Assembly (NCBI GenBank): GCA_020284085.1 | Contig: JACEVL010000131.1 | Span: forward strand, 633,479-697,478 | Origin: Aporrectodea caliginosa | Taxonomy: Eukaryota > Annelida > Clitellata > Crassiclitellata > Lumbricidae | Direction: 5' to 3' | DNA length: 64,000 nt | Shown here: positions 1-42,434 of the stretch, one piece after another | How the letters are laid out: each line of letters opens with the position of its first letter | How positions within the stretch are numbered: position 1 is the stretch's first letter | Position numbers and translations under genes: made by a program | The notes under the pieces: generated by a model | What the model was told of the DNA's origin: nothing | The model's input: only the letters and a program-made list of their open reading frames with translations | Database searches by the model: none

Positions 1-562
1 GATTCCTATAGAGCTGTAACACGAACAAGGCTTAAAACGACGGTGTCCTTGTGTTAAAAAATCGATGACAATCATCTGATAGTTTAAAAAGATAGGTCTT
101 GAGGTGGGATTAAAATGTCTCCAGAGATGGTGCATTCTTCACCTGGTCGGGAAGACTGTTTCACGCAGTGGGTCCAGCTAAGATATGTAGGGAACTTGGA
201 TGTCCTTAAGTCACGAACTTTTCATGACATGCGCATGCTAACTGACACAGTATTTGGTTCTTTGGTCCATACCACTAAAGTGAGTTGCAGCTGCGTCATA
301 TAGTTCTATCGTGCAGATGCTGTGTGAGGAGGTTAGTTGACAATCAACTCTGATGCAAAATATTTGAGTAGGGAATTTTCTCCGGTTTAAGAATTGTTAT
401 TGTGCTTGTGCTCAGTCATGCAAAGATCCTCCAAACTTTTTTTAGCATTAGATTTGATGCACAGGTTAATGACATCTCATGGCAACAAAAGCCGTTGACG
501 TTGGCAGAAATTATTTTTAACAGTTCTCATCATTCATATGGCAAAAATACAGCTCACTGTGG
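1..562. repeat. Repeat arm A (first copy of a duplicated segment)
   Basis: This stretch recurs at 13077-13376 plus 14307-14577 with roughly 5% mismatches that I counted by eye (for example acacgaacaagg against acatgaacaaag). The second copy carries a 930-bp insertion that is absent here, at the site following position 286. The left boundary cannot be seen because the match already begins at base 1 of the window. I see no coding potential; the short ORFs at 115-303 and 402-602 are not conserved between the two copies and are unlikely to be genes. Confidence 0.85.
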
Positions 563-783
563 GCTAATTATTATGATATTGATATTGATATATTATTGGT
601 AAAGATTTTTAATAGAAACTGCTATTGTGCTGGGATCTAATGCACAGTGCATCAACCAGTGGTACGCAAGAGCCCTGGAAAAAATCAAGTCATGTCAACA
701 ATGACGTAGCTTACCCTGTCCCACTTTATGGTTTGACTGGGATCACTGACGGAACTCGACACTGATAAAGGGTGTGGGGTGTT

Positions 784-880
784 CAATAGTTTATTGGTTA
801 GCATGCTGGACTGTCAATCAAGAGGTCGGGGGTTCAAATCCCCACCAGGGCAGACATTTGGTCTGAGATTTCTGCAAAAC
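784..880 (+). mobile_element. tRNA-derived SINE, head fragment (SINE family 1)
   Basis: The segment contains a tRNA-like head with a degenerate A box (ttggttagcatgctgg) and a good pol III B box (ggttcaaatcc). It matches the heads of the fuller copies at 20776, 30832 and 38308. After about position 880 it diverges into unrelated sequence, so it is a 3'-truncated copy. Confidence 0.75.
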
Positions 881-1329
881 TACCTTTCATGTCACATACA
901 TACTGTGACTAAATGAATGAAGACGAATATGAAGATCTAGAAGAGTTGTTACGATGACAACAGTGATCCCTGGGATTACATCAAAATCCCAAAGACCCAC
1001 TGTGGATATAATAATAATTATAGTTGTTGTAATGCTTACTCTGGTAATGCCAATCCCAAGTCTGGACAAGAGAGGAGGGCGACATTAATGGCCCTGGCAG
1101 CCATAAGAGGTCGTTAAACACTAGAAAGTGCATACGTGCAAAGAAGACTTGATTTGCATCCATGAACTGACAATGACTGCAGAGATAGAAGGGCAGACGC
1201 AACTGGTAGCCGAGACCGAGAAAGAGAGGACTGACTGCACAGATGCAGAATGTATGTCGTTGACGGCGCTATAAATAGACGACGAGCTGAGCTAAAGAGG
1301 TCATGCAAACACAGACCTGAAAATGCCAA

Positions 1330-1575
1330 TGTCACAGACAGACAGTGACAGAGCACAGAGAAGATTAAACAAAGACCGAGGGAGAGGACAGAATGAACAG
1401 AACATTAAACAGAGACAGACAAACAGACAGGCAGGCAGGCAAGCAAGCAGAGACAGAGACAGACAGAGACAAACAGAGACACATTGACAGACAGAGAGAG
1501 ACTTATAGACATTAGACAGAGACAAAGAGAGACAGATACAGATAGACAGAGGGAGAGAGACAGAAACATGCGCGC
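1330..1575. repeat. Imperfect GACAGA microsatellite
   Basis: Purine-rich low-complexity DNA built from gaca/gaga units. Overlapping minus-strand ORFs rich in Ser, Leu, Cys and Val (1301-1525, 1512-1793) are translations of this repeat and not genes. Confidence 0.85.
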
Positions 1576-1719
1576 ATCCTTAAACAGACTGCGACGGACA
1601 GACAGAATGACGACTGCGAACAGTCAGAGAAGACGGTGGTTGTGATAAATGTAGAGAGTAGAGATTGTGATTCGGTGGATGACATAATTTCTTCTCGCCC
1701 ATCCAACCAACCAATCAAC

Positions 1720-2201
1720 ACCCTCAGAATGCTCCTCCTCGCTGAGGCCGCGTCCTGCGCTGCAGCCGCGGCGTCAACCGTCAACGGCGGCATTCGCTGT
1801 CGTCTGCTCGTCTGCCTGCGTGCGTATATACGCCTGTCCTTCCGTCGGTCCGTGCGTCCGTCACATGGCTTCGTTGGTGGAATTCATCTAGCTCTGCACG
1901 AATCGTCTTTTTATTAACTCGGCGCTGGCGGCCAGAGACAGAAGAGGCAACCACCGTCGAAGCGAGTCGTGCTTGGCATTCGGAGGTCGTCGTCGTCTGC
2001 AGCCAAGAAGAGCGTATTCGTCCGCCGCGGCAGATTATCCGCGCTCAGAGAGGGAAGACCACTCCGGAGAGATCCTCCTCCTCGTCGGCGGAGGGAACCC
2101 TGCTTGCCCTCCGAGATCCGTTGCCGTTCGTCTGCTTTGCCAGCGCCGTCTGACCTTTTCCACTTCGCGGCTTACCAGGGAACTAACGACGACAGCATGG
2201 T
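1720..2201 (+). promoter_or_regulatory. CpG-rich block, possible 5' noncoding first exon
   Basis: This is one of two conspicuously GC- and CpG-rich blocks in an otherwise AT-rich region; it includes repeated gtcgtcgtc and ccgccgcgg motifs. It ends in ATG followed directly by a good splice donor, gttagt, at 2202. A TATA-like tataaata lies upstream at about 1270 and tatata at about 1826. It could be the promoter and 5' noncoding exon of the Dispatched gene, spliced to the acceptor at 7314. The ATG at 2199-2201 would be in frame with exon sequence from 7315 but meets a stop at 7537-7539, so it would be a short upstream ORF rather than the Dispatched start. An unrelated transcript is equally possible. 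Confidence 0.35.
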
Positions 2202-2524
2202 TAGTGCCATTGCTGCTGTTCATTCTCAGGTTTTCCAATGAATCGGTTTCGTGAATCATGGGTTGTGGAGATCGATAAGTCAGTCAGTCAGTCAGCAATT
2301 TGCGTGACTTAAAAGTTAGATGGTCAGTCAGTCAGCATTTCCGTGAATATGACCGTAAAGTCTGTTAACTGAAATGTTAACAGGAGAGAATCAGTTTGCA
2401 TTGAAGTGGTTACTTCCAATTAGTGGTTGTTTCATTTTATATTCAGTTTGAGTTATAGTTGTTATATGTGATGACAATAGCGTGATTGTATGAGATGATG
2501 ATAATGAGTTTTGATGATGATGAT

Positions 2525-2715
2525 GATGAGTTCTCTGCCCAAAGGAAGGTCCATTGGCTTTTAAGCCACCTGGGGATGAGATGAGTGAGGTGGTTTCCTG
2601 TTGCCTTCCTCACAGACAATTGTGGGTGAGCAACTTGTCCAGGGTCTCTTGAGGTAGATTCGAACCGGTGACCCTCTGGTTACAAGGTACAGTCTTACAG
2701 AGCCTTGTAACCGTA
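2525..2715 (-). mobile_element. tRNA-derived SINE (family 2)
   Basis: On the minus strand the element starts with a tRNA-like head that contains the B box ggttcgaatc, followed by a body about 130 bp long. Related minus-strand heads, with caaga(t/c)ccctacaca-type bodies, occur at about 53250, 57800 and 62210. A GATGAT microsatellite borders it on the left. Confidence 0.55.
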
Positions 2716-2719
2716 GAGT

Positions 2720-4680
2720 TTTAGTGATTATTATTTCTCAAGTTTGAGTTTAGTTACAGTCAGTAGTAAATTAAACCTGTGAATTTTCGTTATCATATCG
2801 TGAGTTTTAATTAGCATTAGTTACAATTAGTCAATTGTTTCTAAGGGTGTTTTAAAAGTTCGTTCCAAGAATGTTCTCATTTTGAGAGTCTTCAAGGCAA
2901 GTGGACCATTCACAGAGATTAACCATAAGTATAGACCACCATCTGGAACATATCTGGAACACTGAGATTCGAGGGTGTCTGGCTGTCATGCTTCTGTGAT
3001 TTTACACATCCAAAGCTGAGAGTTTGCCTCCTTTATGTGTGGCATGTGATTTTAAACTACTCAAATCAACTTTTTGTTAATATTCTTAGGCTATGTGGTA
3101 AATTTCCCATCCTAAAAAAAGAAGAAAATATGCTGTAATGTGGGATTCATTAATTCTAAAAATCAGAAAAGTTTAAAAAGTATGTCATTGATCATTGTTT
3201 ATTCACGAACTCCATTGTGGTTGTATTCAACTTGAAGTTAAATGAGTTACCACAGTTTTTAGAAAATGTACAAAAAGTGGAATTAACTGTTCAATTAACT
3301 AAGAAGAATTTGTATCCAAACTTATTTGCTTCCCTGTAACTAATTAAACGTTGCAGAATCATTTTATGCCGAGTGAGACACCAAGCACACTGTTAAACTA
3401 CATGTGGGAAACTTGCACTGGCTTCCACTATAACAAGTCCAACATTTGCAAGTGGTTGTAACTCGCTGATCAATCATAAATAAGTATAAACTTTGATTAT
3501 CTACAACTTGAAAGAAGCTACATAATATTTTGTGTTATCACCAATGGGGTACATTAATTTGACTGTTAAAACTGATTATTTGTCAACATTATGTTTTCGA
3601 CGCAAACAACTGCGGAAGTGCAGATTATTGACCGATAATTCTGCCAAAATTGCAGAAACATTTGGGGGCGATAGGTACAAATAAATGATCTCCATTTGGG
3701 GTGATGGGTACGAATAAATTACTCAGTCATCCAGTCCAAAGCTCTTCTTAGTAGTAGTCCAAGTGACGTTATGTCCGTATTTATATAATCTATCGTACTC
3801 TGTCTTTGGTCTGCAGGAAAAAAGTTTTGCTTTTTTCCCTGGTTGCAAAAACTTTCATGTAGTGCATTGTGTGGGATCTGTCAACTGGCATTCGTCTGTC
3901 TTTCTACTTGTCCAAACCATTGCATTGTGGAGATCTGTCAATTGGCTTACTTTCTACATGTCCAAACCACGGCTAGTTGAACTAGCAGAGTTGTTTTGAT
4001 ACCTGATGATCATTGTCTTGCTACTACAACTCCTAAAGCGAATTCGCAAACAGGTGTTGTTCATTGTTTTCGTTTAGGAGTGTGTACAATTTAGATCCAC
4101 AGGCATGAACTTTGTTTGTCTGGCCCAGTTTCAGATGACTTGCTACTGTCACCAATGGCCTTTTTCATAACATAGTACATACTTTTCATGCATTCTCTTA
4201 CTCTTTAAGCCAGTATCCTGTTTGTCAGATTTCGCCCTTTGGTTGGTTTTCTGCATACTTATTGTATTTCTTAGAAAAAGCCCTTTGATCATAGTTTTCT
4301 TAATTTTGTATTAGAAAATACTCTACAAAGCTTCCACTTCCATGAAATACTACCTAAAACAAAACGACTTATCTGTAGGCTCTGTGTATACTTGCAATTT
4401 TATTCAGAGGTATAAAGTGACAATACTTATTTACTGAAAACTTGTTAACTAAGAACCGTTTGAAAACTCATCATCATCTAAAAACTGGAAAACAATTTTC
4501 CGCTTATCATTTCAGTAATGAATCGATGAATTGTTCCAGAAAAAGGTTAATAAGTTGATCAGAAACAATTTTGTTAGCTAATTTGTTTCAGTAATTTTTC
4601 CTTAATATGACTTGGCAAGTAGGTAAACATATATTGCGCTAGCTAATTTTCACCTATCGTTGCGCTACATGGCATGCACC
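2720..4680. other. Unannotated intron or intergenic sequence
   Basis: AT-rich, non-repetitive sequence with stops in all frames. The one recognisable piece is about 3725-3990, which resembles 55465-55570 (shared string ccaag(t/c)gatgttatgtcc-like) and is probably a LINE 3' fragment. I see no exon. Confidence 0.5.
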
Positions 4681-4699
4681 AGATTGTCTGAGTTGGGTA

Positions 4700-5020
4700 G
4701 TTATAAGAAGAACATCCCTGAGAGTCAGCTTTGGGTACTATAAAGGGTAATGAATGGGCTTCATTTTTCTTAGCCTTGCAATATGAGTTGGGTGGTGAGT
4801 CCTCTTACCCACCCCTGGCCTTCTTTCGGACAGTGTATGGTCAGTGTAGTCCAAGGACAGCCAGACACCTTTGATTCTCTATGTTCCAGATGATGGACCA
4901 GTACTTATAACTGATTTAGCTAGAGGATGCAAGTGGAGTCGAAATCTTGCAACATATTTCTGCCCAGATGGGGATTTTAACCTCCAACTGTGCCAGTGAC
5001 AGCCCAGCATGCGTACCACT
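4700..5020 (-). mobile_element. SINE family 1, diverged copy
   Basis: Read on the minus strand, it begins with the tRNA-like head (near 5015, gcatgctgggctgtcac-like). It then has the family motifs for 'tgtctgg(g)cagaaat', the 'actgaccatacactgt' block and 'ttgcaaggctaag'. It is heavily mutated compared with the copies at 20776 and 30832. Confidence 0.6.
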
Positions 5021-5077
5021 AGACATGCATAATTTATTGTGCGCTTCTGGCAGCAGTGGGGTACGTTGTAGGTAGTG

Positions 5078-5593
5078 CAGCGTTTCCCAAAGTGTGTTCT
5101 GCAGAACCCTAGGGTTCCCTGAGGGCAAGACAAGGGTTCCATGAGGATATGGAATGAAAGTGTTGCTTAGCTGTGTTGATACATTACAAAGCAGCCTTCA
5201 AGGTAAAGACAAGGATTCCGTGGGAAATTTAATTTAAAATAAATTCTAATCTGATTCGTATGCACCTTATATAAGAATCCAGCTTTCCAGCATCAAAACA
5301 AACATAAAAAATGTGTCATGAGAAGAAGAAAAAGATACCAGGCACATTAAAACCTCTCATATTCTCTATATTACATTGCGAGGGAATTGGTTTCAACTTT
5401 TTTCATATGAGTGATTATTTTAATCTGCTTGTATAAAAGAGAATTCCGTTATTCATTACTGTGTTATTAATTAAACCTATAAACCTATTGGTCTGCCTCG
5501 TATACCAGAATATGTTGTGTTTCTAAGTCGGGGTTCCATCCATGAATTTTCAGGTCAAAGGGGTTCCATAGCCAAACAAATTGGGAGGCACTG
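5078..5593. mobile_element. hAT-type non-autonomous element
   Basis: The left end is CAGCGTTTCCCAA and the right end, read inverted, is CAGTGCCTCCCAA. This is the YA-R-N-G type of terminal inverted repeat typical of hAT transposons. The flanks aggtagtg and gtctagtg are a degraded 8-bp target duplication (5 of 8 bases). There is no transposase ORF in the 516 bp, and the interior repeats gggttcc motifs near both ends. Confidence 0.65.
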
Positions 5594-5678
5594 GTCTAGT
5601 GGTCTAGTGTTATGAACTGTGGGACACAGAAGAGGCATACTGGTTAGAGCGCTCACCTTGTAATGCAGAGAATACAGG

Positions 5679-5750
5679 TTTAACCCTTTAATGGCAAGCA
5701 TTTACTAAAAGTGACTGGGAAACCAATGCAGCTCATTGTTAAAGTATTAA
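5679..5750 (+). mobile_element. 71-bp hairpin MITE, copy 1
   Basis: A 72-bp segment starting tttaaccctttaa and ending gttaaagtattaa, with the core aaaagtgactgggaaacc. It is one of four copies in this window; see 8651, 25460 and 60601. The ends are imperfect inverted repeats. Confidence 0.75.
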
Positions 5751-5766
5751 GCCTCCCCTGAGTCGG

Positions 5767-6398
5767 TTCATTCATTCATTCATTTCAGAGATTTATATAG
5801 CGCCCCTTCAAGATTATCTACTCAGAAGCGCTCCCGACTCAACCCCGGCTAAAGAGAACAGTCTTGAGGTTAGAGAAGAATGTGGCCGCAAGGGCTCTAT
5901 GCATTAGGCGTAGATCGACAGGGAGCTCATTTCAGATTGCAGGGCCACCAACAGAAAAAGGCACGGCGCTGCATAATAGAGGTCCGTGACTAGGGAACAA
6001 GAAGCTCAGCCTGCTTAGAGGAGCGGAGAGAACCACAGCGCTGACACTCAGGGTGCAGCAGAGCTCCTGTAAGTAAACAGGAGCCAAAACAGAGTAGCGC
6101 CAGACCAATGCAGATCCGGTAAGTTAATTATCCGCTGCGGGAAAGGGACCCAATTAGGACTCTACATGTTTAACATATCTTGATGCGGCCAACGAGGCGT
6201 TCTGCCTCTCGCTTACGAATATAGGAGTCAACCTGGTTGGAGACCCACTAGTTCACTGCTGTAATCAAGGCGAGAAACAAAAGAGTGGATAAGCGTTGAA
6301 GACAGCATTAGAGGTTAAAGAACGGAAGCCACTCTAAGCTGACGCAGCTTCAGCGCGGCATAGTAGGTTTATATGCCACGTGAAGGTTGAAGGTGAAG
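5767..6398 (-). mobile_element. L2/CR1-like LINE, 3' fragment with GAAT tail
   Basis: On the minus strand the 3' end is followed by a GAAT microsatellite tail (read on + as attcattcattca), and the terminal block contains tatagcgccccttcaaga. The same 3' end is seen at 28892 and 62975. The element is flanked by a direct repeat of about 33 bp (about 5737-5769 and 6399-6432, gttaaagtattaagcctcc), which looks like its target-site duplication. It is 5'-truncated and no reading frame is intact. Confidence 0.75.
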
Positions 6399-6489
6399 GT
6401 TGTTAAAGTATTAAGCCTCCTCTGAGACGGTTACTGATGCTTGTTTATTAAATGGTGGCACTTAATAATTGCATAATAATTATAATAAC

Positions 6490-6570
6490 CTAGATGTTTG
6501 GGGTTCAAATCCAGCCAAAGCAAAAGGATGTTTAGAGATTTCTATTCCATCTGAGCCACCCAGTGAACTT
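6490..6570 (+). mobile_element. SINE family 1, fragment
   Basis: A short piece with the B box ggttcaaatcc followed by the family string gagatttctattcca. Both the head and the tail are missing. Confidence 0.5.
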
Positions 6571-7314
6571 TTCTGCAAATGCTCGTTGCTCTTTGAAAAA
6601 CAGAGTAGGCAATCAGTCTAAAGGTGTGGACTTGGGCTCTACATGTATGTAGGAGGCAACGACCTCTGACTTACTATATAGGAGCCTCTGGTTGGAGGCC
6701 GGGTTCACCTGTAATGTGTCAACAAACTGTCAAAATTGTTGAAGACAGCACGACTGTCGGCTCTAGCTGGCTTCACTGATTAAAGCATATGCCCCATGCT
6801 CCTCTGTGCACGTTGTAACCCGGATTACCTCCCAACGGTGGCTTATTTCAGTGATTTTAATCTCGAGTTAGCACGGTCCATACGAGAGGACCTTAAGGAA
6901 TTTTGACTGAAGCACAAATTGAAAGTTTTTTTAAGTTTAGGCATTTTTTCATACCCTTCTGTTACGGGTTGAACAAGGAATTGTGATGCACCAGGAATCT
7001 AATCCTGAACACAGAGGTTTACAGTTGGTCACTGATGATGATGATGGTGATGGTGATGACAAACAATGGTTGAAAGAATATAAGTACATGTAGTACTAAT
7101 TATTGTAATTAGTAAATGCTAGGCATTTGATTAAATTGCTGATGGCAATGTATAGTAACGTATAATAATGGCAGTATTATTGGCTGATAATAATGATAAT
7201 AATAACAATAATAATTGATAGGGGTAATTAATTATAACGACGTTAATAATGGTGGCGATGATAATGGCCGGAGCGAGCGTGTGTGACAAGAGGGAGACGT
7301 CATTTCTTTTCTAG

Positions 7315-7569
7315 CGCCTGTCTATGGCCATTGATGGCGGCACTTCAGCGCACAATTGCTTTCGAAGGCACTTCACACACGCACGCACCCACACACACGC
7401 TCTCAGCCAGATACTAGTGGGCGGCTGGGGCGACGTCTTTCGGCCGCCGCCGACGCCGTACAGTCCACCGTTGGCGGCCGACCGTCCGTCCTTCACTGGC
7501 CTGCAAATAGATTGTGGCTGGGTTTGGGCGTTTTGTTGACTGTTGCGGCGGCCGTGTGCCGCCCATATT

Positions 7570-7597
<28 letters not shown>
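7315..7597 (+). other. Dispatched exon 1 region (5' UTR plus first nine codons)
   Basis: This CpG-rich block (cggccgccgccgacgccg) follows a strong splice acceptor (tttcttttctag, ending 7314) and ends at a donor gttagt (7598). The acceptor suggests another noncoding exon upstream. In the frame that feeds exon 2, a stop at 7537-7539 precedes an ATG at 7570, so most of the block would be 5' UTR. Three ORFs that begin at 7324-7356 or run antisense are products of the GC-rich and CACA-rich sequence and are not supported. Confidence 0.45.
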
Positions 7598-38912
<31,315 letters not shown>

Positions 38913-39550
38913 CGTTCCATTTCCATTCCCACCGGTTGCTTTACATTCCGCCTGCACAAGACAAAGAACTGCTTTCCAGACATAATCCCTGGAAAACTGC
39001 CTTGGGAAAACAGCAACAGCCTTCTTACGATGACATCCTGCACAATTTCCGCTTCATCTACGTGTTACGTACATTTGCAAGAACTTTTCGCCTGTTCTCC
39101 TATCGTTCACGACAAGAGTGCCTGAATTTTTATTTTCCTAGCGTTCTGGATTTAGATCAACTGTATAGTGTCGTACGGTTTTTAAGAATATTTTTTCCGT
39201 CTTCTTTGCATGTTGTTAGACTTTTTTGCCAAATGAGAAATTGCACAGCTAATATTAGTTTGTTTTCAAGACGATTGGCTTCAGAGAGGTGTAAAACCGA
39301 AGAAAGAACTTCTGCTATAAAAGTGTTTTCCACGCTAAGAGGAAGTTTTATTAAATTCTCAATTTCCCAGTAATCACTTGCATTTTGGTATTTGTACAAT
39401 GATAAATTATTCTTTCTTTGAAGGAACATATTTGCAACATCTTGCATCTTCGTAATAATGTCTAGCTACCAGCAGCATTTATGTGGAAAGTGTATGTTTC
39501 TTGTAGTCTTTTAAATTAACTTTTTATTTTTTTATTGTTATTTGTGTTTG

Positions 39551-39718
39551 TTTTTACATTTCGTTCAAGTTTATTTACTGAAGTCTGTGGTTAAATAATT
39601 ATCTATAAAGTTTAAGTGAATCATAGATGAAAGTATTTGTCTTGATTTGACAACTGTTTCTGTTTTGGGTAGTGTAACAACTTGTTTATTTAACATTAAT
39701 CTCTTGAGAATCCAGAGT
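39551..39718 (+). repeat. Duplicate of the sequence just after the Dispatched main exon
   Basis: About 165 bp that match 38127-38290 in direct orientation (ttacatttcgttcaag, atttactgaagtctgtggtt, taatctcttgagaat) with roughly 10-12% mismatches. Neither copy codes. Confidence 0.85.
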
Positions 39719-39899
39719 TAAAGCCTCACAATGACTGGTAGGAAAGGGGAGACTTACAAGATGAGAATAAACAGAGAATGAAACAACAGGAAACAGATCG
39801 TACACGTGTATTTAGTTGTAGTTACTGGAAGTGTTGTCCAACACTAGGCAGTACTGCATCATTGAGATTCATAAATGCGCTATATAAATAAGCAGATGA

Positions 39900-41240
39900 A
39901 TGAATGCATACATGCTACATTGCTTGGTCTTGATAAAAGTGTTTAGACTTTATATTGGGGAAGATTGTTCAGTTGAGAAGGTCGAACAGAAACAAGTGAT
40001 GGATAAGTGAAAACTGCGTCAATGTACAGTTTCAGCATTCTTATAAAAGCACTATATTAAGTGACTTTGATACATATATGTACATGTATACATTGTACAT
40101 AATTATATGCATACATACATACGTATATAGTAGATATACATATTACATGTAGGCGTAATCATAGTCTCATATAAACTAAACATGGACAGATCGGCCTACA
40201 CACACAAAATATATTATATACATAGGCCCACAGGCCTACACATTCTAGCAGCGCTTCTAGGGGAATAAATCAAACGTCCTCGACTGTAATTAACCAGTTT
40301 GGTCGTTCTAATTTGTAGCAGTGTTCGTCTATTACTGCATCTATAATTAGGATCCAATCGCTGTCCTGCAAGTAGGCCTGGTAACCTCGCTTACCATGCG
40401 TAACACCCTGCACTTGCCAGCTTCGTATCCACATTGCCAAGCCGACGTCGTTACGGTGATGACGATGATAATGGGGGTGGCATTGAGTGCAATACTTCGA
40501 AGTACTTCATTTGCAGGTCATGCCAGATTACGAAATAGTCATTACGCAGAAGCAACAAACGTGAATAATTAAAACGTACTGGCATCGGCCTCAGATCGAT
40601 TGAAGCCGGATTGATTCGGTCCGCACGCAACCACTGTGGGAAATTAGTTTGTATTGCATTCAAACATCTATATAAAGCGCCTCTAGTAGGGTGAACCGTT
40701 TGGGGCACTCCCAGTGCGCAAGGCCACGAGAGAAGAAATACTTTTCCAGAAAATCAGAGGAGGAGGAGGAGGAGGGCTTTAATACCAGGTAGAATTTGAG
40801 AGCGAGTAGATCGAGACGGAGCATTCCAAACAGAGGAACGGTAAAGGACCGGGAATGAGCCATAGCTGTTCTAGTGTGAAGAAATAAACCTGTTTTAATG
40901 GTGGGCCCTTTGCAATATATTCCAACAAGTGGCGGGTCAGGCCTAGGGTGCCAAAGGAGCCTGGACAAAATGCGGATAGTGGCCTGGGAGGGGCTGGGTG
41001 AGTTTGAACTGTCTTGAACTGTCTCGGACCTTGTGTCTCAGTCTCGAACCCAATGTCTCGGTCTCGGACCCCACTGTCTCGGTCTCGAATTTTATGTCTC
41101 GTAGGCCCTATATAAGTCTGCGTGATGTTACATTATATTACAGGGATCAGAAAGCAACACGTTGTGTAGGCCTAGTTCCCCGCGGTGTAGTTTCTTCCTA
41201 GCACTCCTCAGTTTTGAAGGTAAACATTTTGGCTCAACTT
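39900..41240. other. Intergenic sequence
   Basis: AT-rich DNA with tacata repeats (40065-40150) and a short gtctcggacc-type repeat (41025-41100). I see no gene; ORFs at 40451-40968 lack any recognisable homology. Confidence 0.5.
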
Positions 41241-41254
41241 CGCCAGCCTTAATG

Positions 41255-42165
41255 ACATAATGTACTGTAGCCTAGATGTAGGCCCTACATGTTTTTATAT
41301 ACTTCATTTTCAATTAATTGATCGGGTGAAATCCTTCACCACATTCACAGTACTGCTCGACTTCCACACTGCATCTACAATCCCTACGCCTATAGGCCTA
41401 GTTCACGCTAAATCAGACTACTGCAGTCCTGATCCCTTCCTCAGCATAGATAGGCCTATCACACAAATAAATCGAGTCCAAACTATTCAGAATGCCCTCG
41501 CCTGTGCTGTCAACAAAGCCCCCAACACCACCACATCACACCTGTCCTAAAATCACTCCACTGGCCTAAGTGACCTAACATATCGTAACTAATAGAATAT
41601 AAATTCGTATCAATCACCTGCAACAATCTTCAATTCTCCCAACCCTCCTACCTCCGTCTGTTCGCGGTCCAACCACTTCGTTCAACCCGCTCCTCTTCTG
41701 CCCTAACACTCCTCCGCCGGGTCCGCCCTTCCGTCACCTCATCACTAAAATTTGCAAATCGGTATACATAGCCATAGCTGTTCCGCCTGTCTGGAACAAA
41801 CTCCGGCCAGTATTACGACAAATATCTGATCCATCCTACGCATAGGCGTAGCTACATGGAGGCACGAGGAGGCAGTATCCTCCTCTTGCTTTTTTTATTA
41901 TAGGGCCTACTGAAACTTCTATTGACCAATGACCCCAATAACCAGAATTTTGCCAATTGTCTGTGAAGTTGCCTCCTCTTGAATTTAAGCCTGGCTACGC
42001 TCCTGATCCTACGAACTCACCAAAACCTCACCTCTTGCTATCTCACCACAAATCTTTCACTCAAAAGTCAAAACTGAAAGCACTGCTTTTAAATCCTATC
42101 CTGACTCCCCTCTTCCCCACACCTTCCTCGCCGTTTCAACTCTAAACACCACCCACTGTCTGGCT
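41255..42165 (+). mobile_element. L2/CR1-like LINE, 3' fragment
   Basis: The RT C-terminal region is readable with frameshifts: AKSDYCSPD, INRVQTIQNALACAVNKAPN and, after a gap, VPPVWNKLRPVLRQISDPSY. At that point (41840) a MITE interrupts it, and the reading resumes at 42006 with ELTKTSPL and KVKTESTAFK. Confidence 0.8.
41841..42005. mobile_element. 165-bp hAT-type MITE nested in a LINE
   Basis: The ends are CATAGGCGTAGC (left) and, inverted, CAGGAGCGTAGC (right). Perfect 8-bp target duplications atcctacg occupy 41833-41840 and 42006-42013. Removing it rejoins the LINE reading. Confidence 0.9.
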
Positions 42166-42361
42166 GCCTAACCCTTTGGATATTGACCATCTGCCTATCG
42201 ATTCTGTTTTGAACAGGTGCCTGTGAATAAGCTGGTTCCCGCGACTTCGCTTTTGAGGGCGCTGTAGAAATTACGAGACGATTACGATGCTTGCAGCCTT
42301 GCACGTCTGGTTTTAATACTATCATGTAACATAACACCAGAATTAAAGTAAAACACGGACC

Positions 42362-42434
42362 AGCCCCCAGTGAGGATTGAACTCACGACCCCTGGTTTAC
42401 AAGACCAGTGCTCTAACCACTGAGCTATGGAGGC
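42362..42434 (-). tRNA. tRNA-Thr: tRNA-Thr (TGT)
   Basis: A 73-nt cloverleaf on the minus strand. The acceptor stem GCCTCCA/TGGGGGC has one G-T pair. The D arm is GCTC..GAGC, the anticodon stem is CTGGT/ACCAG with loop CTTGTAA (anticodon TGT, reads ACA), and the T arm is GTGAG/CTCAC with loop TTCAATC. The A box (tagctcagtgg) and B box (gttcaatcc) are intact and there is no intron. TTTT begins 9 nt after the 3' end. It lacks a SINE body, so it is a real tRNA gene rather than a SINE head. Confidence 0.96.

Noticed and set aside
38936..39373. 145-codon ORF after Dispatched
   Set aside because: No recognisable homology and no splice context; it falls in the probable 3' UTR.
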